DNA of 64,000 nt, taken from assembly GCA_963717595.1 (NCBI GenBank), contig CAVQWH010000001.1, positions 310,001 to 374,000 on the forward strand, read 5' to 3'. Made by a program: the position numbers and the translations under genes. Of this stretch, positions 1 to 9,673 are shown in pieces; position 1 is the first letter of the stretch; each line of letters opens with the position of its first letter. A model generated the notes under the pieces. That model was not told where the DNA came from and searched no databases. It saw nothing but the letters and a program-made list of their open reading frames with translations. The DNA comes from CAVQWH01 sp963717595 (lineage in GTDB: Bacteria; Patescibacteriota; Saccharimonadia; Saccharimonadales; Saccharimonadaceae).

Positions 1-2
1 TA

Positions 3-2819
3 ATGGCGGGCATAATAACACCAGCTATAACTATAGTTAACCTAAAAGAAGTCGCGGTGCACAAGTTTTCTAAGATAACAAATTCTATCTCAGATAAACG
101 GGGTAATCGCATCATGATTAAAAAACTTAGCAAAAAAATTACTAGAGGCTGTAGCATACTAAGTCCGATCAAGTGCCGTTACAAAGGCATGTCTACTAGA
201 GAGATAGATAAATTTAACCGCAGAAATGCAAGCGAAGGTTGGAGAATCGAATCAAGAGGCAGAAGCAAGCTCCCCCCTTTTAAAAACCAGGTAGAATTGC
301 AAAAGATCTCCGGCGAAGGAGCTAATGTAAAAGTTGAACGAGTTGTTGATGCCAGTGAAGTAAAAACTACTTTACGTAAAGACCCTAGTCTTCAGAAGGC
401 GTTTAGAAACTTCAACAAAGGCATAGTTACTTTTTGGGCCGATAGCACAGCCAGGTCAACATGGAAGAAATTCAAGATAAAACTCTTCAAAAGAGCGCCA
501 GAAGAAGGCAAAGGTAAAACCGAAGAAGAAAAACGCATATATCGCACCAACCAGGAGGTCACCGATGTCGAAACCGACGGCAAGGGCCATGCACGCACAA
601 GCCCGGCCGGCCTAGAAGGAGACACTTCGGAATATGTCAATGACCGTGCAGACCAGCTATCAAATGAAGCTAATGATCCCTCTAAGGTTGTGCCGCCAGA
701 ACCAGATGTAACGAATCCGCCCGAAGTAGAAAAAGTATATGGCAGCACTGCAAGCAAAATTGAACACGCTAGCCCTGGCATTATTGGGGATATTGCTAAT
801 CCTATAGCCGCAGCTATTTATCCTTACTGCATAACTAAAGACTTATCAAAATCCGTATTTAACTTAAGAAAGACCTTAATTACCATCCAACTTATTCGCT
901 ATGCCATTAATTTTGCACGTTTAGCTGATCAAATTAAATCGGGTAATGCAGGGGCAGACACAACTCAAGAAATAGGCGATATGACGAGCATCTTAACAAG
1001 CAAAGATGCTTTTGGATTCACGGCTTTTGACTCTTTCGGTTATAATTGGGCGGCCTATGGAAAGCTCGGCAGCCATGGACCAAATGAAGATATAACTAAA
1101 TATCAAACTGGCGGCGGGCCACCAGGCTTTCTTGGTAAAACGGTTAGTGCTGTAACTGGCATAATACCCCAGGGAGCCTGCGATATTGCTAATAATTTTT
1201 TCCTTAACCTTGGCCTACTCATAGTTCAAGTAGGTGCAGCAATAGCTACATTCGGAGGAAGTGCGCTTGAAGAGGAAGCCGGGCAGCAAGCGGCTCAGCA
1301 GGGTTTGAAATCAGCGATTGAGTACGTTGCTAAGGTGGCTATTAAAAAGACCGTTGAAGATGTCACAAAAAACAAACTCAAATCCAGGTTTTTAAAAGAA
1401 TTTGCAGTTCTAACGCTTAAGATTGCCGGCCCTGTATTATTCTTCCACTATGCCGTACCGCCAATGATTGGATTAATAGCAAGGGCGATTACCGGAACTA
1501 CCGTAACGGGCGGCACCCATGGCCTTGATGCCGGTAATGCTGCGATTTCAGGTTTTGGTGCGGCGGGAGCAGCCAGCGGACGCGCCCATGGCTTTGCCTT
1601 TCTCAATAAAACCGATGCCGTAAGTAGCGATCAGAGCGCTAGCGCTTATGATAAACACTTAGCAAAAATCGGTGATGTAAATCAACTCAGCCTTACCGAT
1701 CCTAACTCCTTTGCTACTAAGCTAGCTATGGCAACTTTGCCGTATACTTCCCAACTATCGTTTGCAGGCATGCCAACGACATTGGCGAGCTTTTCCCTCG
1801 GCTCTTTAGGGGCCCTTGGCGACAATGCGTCCCTCCAGGCAGCCGATGATAGCGCCCAATACGATATGTGTAAAGACTCAACCTATGAAGACCTTGGTAT
1901 AGCAGTTGGCCCATTCTGTAATCCTGTAGCCGGCATGCCAACTAACACCATAGAAAGTAGCAGCACTGATCCAACTAAAGTCATAAACTATATGCTTGGC
2001 CATCACTATATAAATGGAAAAGGTAACCCTAGGCCAGGCGATTACCAAAATTTCCTAGACAAATGCCCTAGTTCCAACGACCCCCTTACTGATGGTGACG
2101 GTATTTGCGCAGATCCTAATAACATGAAAGAGCCCGATAAAACCAAGTACATTATGTTCCATTACTACACAATCGACAGTGGCGTTAATAGTGATATGGA
2201 AGATGGCGACACCGGCAGTAGTGGTAGTGGCTCACCTGGCCCTCCGGCTGGGTTCACAATTGATATGGCCCATTTGTATGACTCTTCGGTTAGCGTAAGT
2301 TGTGCTGCCGGAACTAAAGACTTAGGAATCCAGGACGGGTATAATAACGGCAATAAAATTAAGATACGTATTTGCGCAATCCCAAATCTACCAAGCACCG
2401 GTGAAGAAAGTAACGGTGGCTATGGAGTAACCGGAGCGAATGGGGATGCAGTAGTAAACTCAAGGATATCTGGAGCGGTGCTTGCCTTGGTGAAAGCCGC
2501 AAAATCAGACGGCATCCCCATGGCCGCCAATAGCTCCTTTAGGACTATGGCTCACCAGCAGGCTCTTTGGGCAGCAAATCCTGACCCAACTTATGTAGCT
2601 CCGCCAGGGACATCAAATCACCAAATGGGGTTGGCGATTGACTATACTATGGCAAATTCCGCAAAGTTTAATGATTCCCATACTACGTGCGTAACCGTAA
2701 ATGGACGTTGCGAAGCCCCAGGCGATAAAGTGTGGGAGTGGCTCAACAACAATGCGAACAACTTTGGCTTCAAGCAGTACGTAAATGAATATTGGCATTG
2801 GTCACCCACAGGAAACTAG
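3..2819 (+). CDS. Large membrane protein with C-terminal VanY-type D,D-carboxypeptidase domain
   Basis: The last ~120 of 938 residues match the VanY/D-alanyl-D-alanine carboxypeptidase family, which trims peptidoglycan stem peptides. Visible motifs are NSSFR at 843-847, SNHQMGLAID holding the probable zinc ligands H873 and D880, and EYWHWS with the probable catalytic E929 and ligand H932. The N-terminal ~200 residues are basic and charged. The middle (about residues 270-500) carries three or more hydrophobic segments, so the enzyme domain is probably displayed from the membrane. The architecture resembles the VirB6-like or wall-hydrolase proteins of type IV secretion loci, but no VirB4 or VirD4 gene lies in the window to test that. 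The gene stops 3 nt before the next hydrolase gene. The ATG is at base 3, so the true start could lie upstream of the window. Confidence 0.75.
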   Translation: MAGIITPAITIVNLKEVAVHKFSKITNSISDKRGNRIMIKKLSKKITRGCSILSPIKCRYKGMSTREIDKFNRRNASEGWRIESRGRSKLPPFKNQVELQKISGEGANVKVERVVDASEVKTTLRKDPSLQKAFRNFNKGIVTFWADSTARSTWKKFKIKLFKRAPEEGKGKTEEEKRIYRTNQEVTDVETDGKGHARTSPAGLEGDTSEYVNDRADQLSNEANDPSKVVPPEPDVTNPPEVEKVYGSTASKIEHASPGIIGDIANPIAAAIYPYCITKDLSKSVFNLRKTLITIQLIRYAINFARLADQIKSGNAGADTTQEIGDMTSILTSKDAFGFTAFDSFGYNWAAYGKLGSHGPNEDITKYQTGGGPPGFLGKTVSAVTGIIPQGACDIANNFFLNLGLLIVQVGAAIATFGGSALEEEAGQQAAQQGLKSAIEYVAKVAIKKTVEDVTKNKLKSRFLKEFAVLTLKIAGPVLFFHYAVPPMIGLIARAITGTTVTGGTHGLDAGNAAISGFGAAGAASGRAHGFAFLNKTDAVSSDQSASAYDKHLAKIGDVNQLSLTDPNSFATKLAMATLPYTSQLSFAGMPTTLASFSLGSLGALGDNASLQAADDSAQYDMCKDSTYEDLGIAVGPFCNPVAGMPTNTIESSSTDPTKVINYMLGHHYINGKGNPRPGDYQNFLDKCPSSNDPLTDGDGICADPNNMKEPDKTKYIMFHYYTIDSGVNSDMEDGDTGSSGSGSPGPPAGFTIDMAHLYDSSVSVSCAAGTKDLGIQDGYNNGNKIKIRICAIPNLPSTGEESNGGYGVTGANGDAVVNSRISGAVLALVKAAKSDGIPMAANSSFRTMAHQQALWAANPDPTYVAPPGTSNHQMGLAIDYTMANSAKFNDSHTTCVTVNGRCEAPGDKVWEWLNNNANNFGFKQYVNEYWHWSPTGN

Positions 2820-2822
2820 CCG

Positions 2823-5664
2823 ATGAAAAAGCTGCGCCAAAAATTAAGTGTTCAAAAGATCGCAAATGCACTATTTCTAATGTTGGGCTTTTCTTTGGTT
2901 TTGGCATCTCCTATCCAAGCTTTGTCAGACTTTTATGACAGCTCTGAAATTCAATTTTTTGAATCATGTGGTGCTGATACTGGTGGCGGTTCTTCAACTG
3001 GCACAGTAGGGGGTCTGCCGTCGATAAACGGAGAAACCACTGGCCCCCCTGACGCAGTTGAGAAGGTTGTCTGGGCTGTTTTAACGGCTGGTGGAATAGA
3101 CGACATACACGCCGCAGCAATAATGGGCAGCATTGCTAACGAGGGTGGTTTTAATCCATTAAATACCGGCTACGTTCCCAATAATTTTGATAGCAAAGAC
3201 CCCTCTAACCCAACGGCAGTTAGAGACGGTTATGGATTAATCGGCTGGACACCAGGCACTAACTTGTTGGATGACATGAAAACACTTGGCCTTAAAAGTG
3301 AAAAGCCTTACACGGCTGAAACCCAATCAAAAGTTATCGTGGGATACCTACAAAAAGAAAATAAAACGGGTCGATATCAAGACAGTGATATAAGCAGGTT
3401 TTTAGGGGCAAAAACACTTAGCGCGGCTTCTAAAGCTTGGATCGGAGGGCCTGGATGGGGATTTGAAAGGCCTGCGGACAACGGGCCTCATGCACAAGCA
3501 GTACGTCTGGCTTCAGCCAAAAAGATATTGAAGAAGTATAAGGGCACGACAGGAAGCCCTGGAGGAGGCTTAGTCTGGCCATTTGCAACCAAAAATAGCT
3601 CTCAGTACAGGCGAGTAGATGCGGGCTGGGCAGCTTCAAGACAACTCGGGGGCTAATGTTTATGCTATCGCACCCGGAACCTTGCATCTTTATAACCCTG
3701 ACCCTGGAAACTTTGGCAACGATTATCCTACTGAAGAGCTAGATAATGACATAGGCGGCCCGACTAAAACTGTTTACTACGGGCACGTGCATATTATCTC
3801 GTCTTTAAATGGTAAACATGTTAACGCCGGACAGCTTATAGCTCACGCTAATACCTTCCATGGTGAAAACGGGTCGGGAGCAGACCCGGGCTGGTTAGAG
3901 ATAGGTTTCGCCAGGCCAGGCACAGACGCCCCAGTAGCTACGAGCGATGCACCAAGCGGCCCCGGGCATACAATGAAACGGCTGCTCTTAAACGCAGAAC
4001 CAGGATCGGGCGGGGGACCTACAACTACACCTCCTTCGTCTTCTACAACTTGCTGTCCTGGCGGAAGCGGAAGTTCCGGGGGATCTACAACCACCACGCC
4101 AACACCAAGCGGTTCTTCTGATGCTGAAACTGCCTTCAACTACTTTATTAGCAAGGATCCTAACGCTAGCACACCCGGCCCCAAACTAAGTAAACCGGGC
4201 GCGGCCGGTATCGTAGGAAACCTTATGCGCGAAACCGGAGGCGATAGCTTTAATTTCGACCCGACCATAGGCCCTCCAGACTCAAGCTACTATGGCATAG
4301 CTCAGTGGAGCTCAAGCAGGTGGTCTAGTTTGGTAGATTATGCTAATAAACAAACTCCTAAAGAAAGCCCCCAGGACTTAATGACACAGTTGCAATATAT
4401 ATGGGAAGAAATGAATACTACTAGCTACAAGTCTGTAGTACCAAAGCTCAAAAACGCTACCGACCCAAAACAGGCAGCCCTAGATTTTAACAGTATTTTT
4501 GAGGTAGGTGCAGATGGCAGCCAAAGGGCCACTGACGCCCAAAGGGCCTACAACAACTTTAAAGACAATTCCCCCACAGGCGCACCAACAGGAAGTGTGG
4601 GGGGCAGCGGCGGCAGTAGTGACTCCACAATGTGCTGTGCCGATGGAAGCCCTTCTGGAGGCGGCGCAAGCGCACCCTCTGATTTAGATAAATTCCTAAA
4701 AGTCCTAGCTTATCAAGAAAGCGGCGGCGACCCAACGCAGCCAGGCAGCGCGGGCGGAGCAAGGGGTAAATATCAGTATATAGATTCCACATGGCAAAGC
4801 TCTGCCTCCTCTTATTACCCGCCAGCCAATAAATATGCCACAGCCAACTTGGCACCTGAGGCCGTTCAGGATGCGGTAGCATACCTAGAGTATCTAACTA
4901 AATTTAAAGAATATAATGGTGACATATTTAAACTTGCCGTAAGCCATTTCTATCCCGCAGCCAACACAGATCCATCGCTACTGGACGTAGTGCCTCCGGC
5001 AAATGTTATTACGCCTAGGCAATATGCAAATTCTATCGTATCAAAAATTAATAGCTCTGGCCCTTGGGATAAAATACCTCTTAAATACGCCAGTGCGCCT
5101 GATTTTGAAAAGTGGCTAAATAAGGTTAGCTCAGCGCCAAGCGGCTCTGACTCGTCACCCTCCACTCCAGCCCCTGGGTGTGGTGATAGCAGTGGAAGCG
5201 GCGGTTCTGGAAGCTCAGCCTCTATTCAACTGCCAGTAGCCGAAAAGTGGTGGAAACTACATCCGGATTACTTTACCTCACCTCATCATGACCACCCAGC
5301 TGATGATATTCCTGTTCCAAGAGGAACGCCCGTATACTCCATGACAGACGGCAAAGTCGCCTGGGTAGACGGATCAGGCTGTGGGGTTAGCGTAGCGATT
5401 AATCCTACGGGCTACAATAATGTAGAAATTGGCTATTGCCATGGAGTAACAGGTAGCCGCCTAGTTCACGCCGGAGAAACCGTAAAAGCCGGCCAACATT
5501 TATTTGACGTAGACAATACTGGCGACTCACATGGAGACCACTTGCATGTCCAAATCCTTGTAAATGGAGTTTTGCACTGCCCCCAAGACCTAATGAAAGC
5601 CATCGGTAACCACACCGCCATCCCCGCCTATAAAGACCTGCCAACCAGTGGATGTACTGATTAG
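2823..5664 (+). CDS. Secreted multidomain peptidoglycan hydrolase (two lysozyme-like, one transglycosylase-like, two M23 domains); one frameshift
   Basis: Two overlapping frames (2823-3656 and 3619-5664) form one ~946-aa protein once a single extra base near 3630-3633 is removed. The domains in order are: a signal peptide (about 1-34); a phage-tail-lysozyme-like domain (motif AAIMGSIANEGGFNP); an M23-like domain that keeps RVDAGW and YYGHVH but ends WLEIGF where active enzymes have HxH; a Ser/Gly/Pro linker; a second lysozyme-like domain (IVGNLMRETGG); a transglycosylase-like domain (LAYQESGGDP, then GKYQYIDSTW); and a C-terminal LytM/M23 endopeptidase with HHDHPADD and GDHLHVQI supplying the metal ligands. 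The protein should cut both glycan strands and peptides of a wall, either its own or a host's. It follows the VanY gene by 3 nt. The break is probably a consensus error. Confidence 0.8.
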
Positions 5665-5698
5665 TTATGAGTGTTTATTATTAATATAAGGAGTTTTT

Positions 5699-7225
5699 AT
5701 GAACGATTCACAATATCCTGCAGACAAGCTTCGTAAGTACATTATTATAGGGTTTTTAGCTCTTCTCGTGTTAGAAGGTATATATTTTATATTTACCCAT
5801 AGCTTCGTGGTTGTAAAAACCAACCAGTCTATAACTGGCGCAAAATTATATTTATCTAGGCTAGGGGAAGACAACGCCAACCAAACAAGCCCTGGGTTAC
5901 ACTTGGTTAAAACGGGTGACTATATACTAAGCGCCCGAAAAGACATTTCTATGGCTAAACAGCCTTTTCATATAGGAATCTTTCAGGTTAAAAAAGTAGG
6001 CGTGACTATAGACCCTCAAAAACAAGCCTTTAAAATAGCCAGTGGCGCCGAGCAGTGCCCGGCCGGAAGCCTTAATGATATGAGAAAAGGAATTCTAATT
6101 TCCTATGACTCTTACGATTGTCGCCACCTAAGCACAGCCTTCATTAACACTTTCACTAAACGCTCTGTTAAAAATCAGTTGGTTACCGGGGAATACAATA
6201 TCGACGCTAGCGAAGTGCAGCCTTTCAAGAATGGTGTTGTTGGGTTAGTTGGAAGTGATATTAAAGGACTAAGTTTTGTATATATAAACAGCAGCGGACT
6301 AAAAACTATCAACCTTAGCGAATATACGCCAGATACTAATGTTGGTGATTATAAATTGTCGGTCGACAACAACAAGCTATACCTTTTCAATGTCGCCAAA
6401 AAAACTCTCTTTACATTCGATAGCCTTAATTCCAAGCCTTCTAAAGCAAACTTAAGTCTTAAAAATGAAGGTTCTCAGACTAGACCAAGGCAGTTTCAGG
6501 TACAGGACGGTAGGATTTATATAGTTTCAACTTCAGCCAAAAAAACACATACAGAAAAGTTTGATAAGGGTAATTTATATATTTACAATACCTCAGGCAA
6601 ACTGGAAAACATGATTAATGTAGACAATTACATAAACAACGTCATTGGTTTTTCAGCGCTTAGTGCTAATACATTCATTAGCAAGCCTGTTGGTGCCAAT
6701 GCCTATGTTTTCAAACTAAAAAACGGTAAGCTTTCGCTATATGACACTCTGTTTAATGTAGATCAAGCGGTTTCTGCTAAACATTATGCGTATTTACTAA
6801 TTGATGGAGATATTTACGAGTACAAGCCTAACGGTACAGAAAGTTTAGTATTCCACTCTCCAAACATTCAGGTATCTTCACTTAGGGTAGTTGGCCCAAG
6901 GCTGCTCTTCAACGGCCAGTTAACTAGTGGAGAAAATCCCATTAACTTAACATATATGCTCACAGATAAGCCAGTTAAGAGCCAACTAGATAGAATGGAG
7001 AACTATTTACCATACCCTCCTACTCCGCTAGTTTCGTGGATGGATTATTTGGGCAACAAAATAACTTTCGCGCCTCAGCTCTTGTCGCTTGGCTTTAGGG
7101 GGGCAACAAACACCCCTTCATATAGTCAGCTCGAGTACCAATATAAAAGCAGTGAAATCAAACAAGAGCTACGTACAGACGGCTTCACTAGCAATAAATA
7201 CCAGGTCGTATCCTATCCTTACTAA
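5699..7225 (+). CDS. Membrane-anchored extracytoplasmic protein, function unknown
   Basis: I do not recognise a family for this 508-aa protein. It has one N-terminal membrane segment (about residues 12-34, IIIGFLALLVLEGIYFIF). A short beta-rich stretch with a PEGA-like look follows (ITGAKLYLSRLG...GLHLVKTGDYIL). The rest is a long series of beta strands of the type seen in propeller repeats (for example YKLSVDNNKLYLFNV and FQVQDGRIYIVST). That points to an outside-facing domain tethered by its N terminus. A Shine-Dalgarno AAGGAG precedes the ATG by 6 nt. It lies 34 nt after the peptidoglycan hydrolase and may be the last gene of that unit. Its stop abuts the stop of recF, which is transcribed toward it. 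Confidence 0.65.
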   Translation: MNDSQYPADKLRKYIIIGFLALLVLEGIYFIFTHSFVVVKTNQSITGAKLYLSRLGEDNANQTSPGLHLVKTGDYILSARKDISMAKQPFHIGIFQVKKVGVTIDPQKQAFKIASGAEQCPAGSLNDMRKGILISYDSYDCRHLSTAFINTFTKRSVKNQLVTGEYNIDASEVQPFKNGVVGLVGSDIKGLSFVYINSSGLKTINLSEYTPDTNVGDYKLSVDNNKLYLFNVAKKTLFTFDSLNSKPSKANLSLKNEGSQTRPRQFQVQDGRIYIVSTSAKKTHTEKFDKGNLYIYNTSGKLENMINVDNYINNVIGFSALSANTFISKPVGANAYVFKLKNGKLSLYDTLFNVDQAVSAKHYAYLLIDGDIYEYKPNGTESLVFHSPNIQVSSLRVVGPRLLFNGQLTSGENPINLTYMLTDKPVKSQLDRMENYLPYPPTPLVSWMDYLGNKITFAPQLLSLGFRGATNTPSYSQLEYQYKSSEIKQELRTDGFTSNKYQVVSYPY

Positions 7226-8275
7226 TTAAAGTTTGATGGTTTGCTTGTTTTTACCAAGCATAGGAAACTCTGTGTGAGTAGAAGTAATAATAACCTGGGT
7301 GTTGCTCAAATATTCCACCAGTTTAGCCTGGCGTGTTTTATCAAGCTCAGAAAATACATCATCAAGCAGCAAAATAGGCGTTCGCTCAAAAATTTCTTCA
7401 ACCTTCTTAAATTCAATTATTTTCAAGGCTAAAAGTAGCGACCTCACTTCGCCGCGTGAAGCAGATGATGAAGCTGGCTTGTCGTTTAATATAAAGTTGT
7501 AATCATCGCGGTGCGGCCCGCTAGAAGTAAAGCCTCGCTCTTTATCCAGCTCTACAGTATCCTCAAGCCGTCGCAGCAAGGAAGAGGCGTAGTTTTGCTT
7601 ATCAAGCTTAGTAACATAATGTATTTCAGTCCTAGTAGGCCGGTTAGATATGTCTTGGTAAACATCGCTGAGCCTTTCGTTTATGCTCTCCAGTAGTTGC
7701 TGTCTAATCAAAGCAATTTTACTGCCAAGCTCACTCATTCTCACATTCCAAACAAATAGTTGGTCGGGTTTGTTAGGAGAAATAAATTTTAAAAGCGCAT
7801 TACGCTGGGCTAGAGCGCGTCTGTAGTCGGTTAAAATAGCTTTATATTCGGGATTAAGTTTATATAAAAGATCGTTAAAAACCTGCCGCCTAATACTAGG
7901 CTCTCGGCTTAAAAGCTGCAGATGGTCTGGCTCGAATAACACCGCCGGCATACTACTTTGACGACTTAAACGCTTCACTTGCTTACCGTCAATAATGAAA
8001 CTTTTATTAGTCTTTTCCTCTCCCGATATCTCTAGTTTCGCGGTGCGTGAACCATTAGAGAAGTTGCCGTCAAGCCTAGCCCACGGGTGATTAAATTGGA
8101 TAAGGTTTTTGTCATCAGAGCGAAAAGAGCCGCCGGTAGCTAAAAATAAAATAGCCTCTAAAAGATTAGTTTTCCCGCTGCCATTTTTACCCACAATTAC
8201 GTTCACACCTTTGCTAAAGGCGAAATTTTTATCGCTATAACTTCTAAAATGCTGTAAGCGAATGTCGTGAATCAT
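7226..8275 (-). CDS. recF: DNA replication and repair protein RecF
   Basis: RecF is an SMC-like ATPase that binds gapped DNA with RecO and RecR and loads RecA. The 349-aa protein has normal family length. The Walker A motif GKNGSGKT is at residues 29-36. The ABC-type region SSGPHRDD lies at about 245, and the Walker B/D-loop motif ILLLDDVFSELD lies near the C terminus, followed by the TSTH switch motif. It is 15 nt downstream of dnaN on the same strand, giving the classical dnaA-dnaN-recF order. gyrB does not follow; instead the gene ends against the oppositely oriented surface-protein gene. Confidence 0.95.
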   Translation of the reverse strand: MIHDIRLQHFRSYSDKNFAFSKGVNVIVGKNGSGKTNLLEAILFLATGGSFRSDDKNLIQFNHPWARLDGNFSNGSRTAKLEISGEEKTNKSFIIDGKQVKRLSRQSSMPAVLFEPDHLQLLSREPSIRRQVFNDLLYKLNPEYKAILTDYRRALAQRNALLKFISPNKPDQLFVWNVRMSELGSKIALIRQQLLESINERLSDVYQDISNRPTRTEIHYVTKLDKQNYASSLLRRLEDTVELDKERGFTSSGPHRDDYNFILNDKPASSSASRGEVRSLLLALKIIEFKKVEEIFERTPILLLDDVFSELDKTRQAKLVEYLSNTQVIITSTHTEFPMLGKNKQTIKL

Positions 8276-8290
8276 TCCACCCCACTTTAC

Positions 8291-9391
8291 TTAGCTTTTA
8301 AGGGGCATAATGATGTGTTGGTAATCTACTGTTTTGCTATCAGCAGTTAAAACACAGGGGGACAGTTTACCACTAAAACTAAACTTAACCGCGTCACTAT
8401 CTATACTGTTTAAAGCTTCGAGCAAATACCGTGAATTAAGGGTGACCTGCCCGCTAGAATTAACTTCCGCGCTAGCCTCAGAAGTGTTCTCACCAAGCTG
8501 CGAGGCAATCGAGTGGATAGAAAGAGTCTTTTGATCACTGTTAGTTTTAAGAGTTACACTACCGGCACTCTCCCTGGCAAACAAACTGGCGATTTTAGTA
8601 ATGCGAATAAATTCGCTCTTTTCCAGACTGGCACTAATGTCAGATTTTTTAGGTATAAGTTGGCGATAATCAGGAAACTTGCCTTCAATCAACCTGCTCG
8701 TTACCTCAATATCGTCCACCCTAAAGCGAACTTGGGTTTCGTCAAATAAAATATCCACGCTCTCACACTCATCAGGGGTAACCCTTAACACGTCTTGTAA
8801 AGTAGAGGTTGGCACAATAGCCTCCAGTTCACCGGTTTGTTTGCCAAGCTCTCTTTCGGCTAAGCGGTAACCGTCAGTTGCTGCTATGTATAATTTACCT
8901 TCAAAAGTGTGAATATAGGCACCGGTTAAAACAGGGCGGGTTGTGTCGGTTGAGGCAGTGATAATAGTTTGAGAAACAGCTTGTTTTAGTTTGCCGGTTG
9001 GAAGACTGATTTTAATAGCATTCTTTTCGTTGATAGTTGGCAACTCCGGAAACTCGTCTGCTAAAACGCCGTTAATGGTAGAGCTGTATGCGCCAGAAGT
9101 TATATGAAGGTGGGTACCATCTACCTTTAGCTCCACATTTGCTTGCGGTAAATTGCTAATAAATTCCATCACTAGTCTAGCTGGGATAGTAATGGAGCCT
9201 TCTTCATTTACCTTTGCGCCGATATGCCTTGTAATTGCCGCTTCCAAATTTGTAGCAGCTACCAAAAGACGGTTCTTATCTGTTTTTAGTAAGATGTTAT
9301 TTAAAATTGGTAATGGAGTCTTAGATGTAGCTACGCGCCCCACCGCATTCAAAGCCCTAGACAAATTTTCTTGTGTGACGGTTACTTTCAT
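8291..9391 (-). CDS. dnaN: DNA polymerase III beta sliding clamp
   Basis: DnaN is the dimeric ring that tethers the replicative polymerase to DNA. From the ATG at 9391 the protein is 366 aa, the usual length for three clamp domains. Family sequence is clear throughout: LSRALNAVGRVATSKTPLPIL at the start, then SRLIEGKFPDYRQLIP, and the C-terminal end YQHIIMPLKS that forms part of the partner-binding pocket. I chose this ATG over an in-frame TTG at 9406 because GGAAAGGGACGAA, a Shine-Dalgarno-like run, sits directly before it. The gene lies between dnaA, across an AT-rich gap holding DnaA-box-like sites, and recF. Confidence 0.95.
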   Translation of the reverse strand: MKVTVTQENLSRALNAVGRVATSKTPLPILNNILLKTDKNRLLVAATNLEAAITRHIGAKVNEEGSITIPARLVMEFISNLPQANVELKVDGTHLHITSGAYSSTINGVLADEFPELPTINEKNAIKISLPTGKLKQAVSQTIITASTDTTRPVLTGAYIHTFEGKLYIAATDGYRLAERELGKQTGELEAIVPTSTLQDVLRVTPDECESVDILFDETQVRFRVDDIEVTSRLIEGKFPDYRQLIPKKSDISASLEKSEFIRITKIASLFARESAGSVTLKTNSDQKTLSIHSIASQLGENTSEASAEVNSSGQVTLNSRYLLEALNSIDSDAVKFSFSGKLSPCVLTADSKTVDYQHIIMPLKS

Positions 9392-9673
9392 TTCGTCCCT
9401 TTCCAATTATTGTTATTTATATATTTAAAAAACTTATAATAGTAATAATATACATTGTGGATATTGTGTATAACTCGGCCTATAACAGTAGTGTCGAACA
9501 AATAATTTATTGTGCATAAGTCAGTGGTTATGGTTGTGGTGTGATGTAGGGAAAACTCATTGTTTTTTCCACTTGTTGAATAAAAATCAACACCCATTTT
9601 ATTAATCTGTGGATAGTGTGAAAACCTTTCCACTAACTTATACGGGTTTGTAGCCACAGCTTTTCCACTTTTT
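9392..9673. other. Candidate oriC: dnaN-dnaA intergenic region with DnaA-box-like repeats
   Basis: This 282-nt gap is AT-rich and has no convincing gene. It carries four 9-mers, each one mismatch from the DnaA box TGTGGATAA and all in the same orientation: TGTGGATAT (9456-9464), TGTGTATAA (9465-9473, directly adjacent), TGTGCATAA (9511-9519) and TGTGGATAG (9608-9616). Further TTTTCCAC runs lie near 9572 and 9661. A 97-codon open frame crossing it on the minus strand is low-complexity and is taken as chance. Being next to dnaA and holding a box cluster makes it the better of two origin candidates. Its leader would also carry the promoter for dnaN. Confidence 0.6.
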
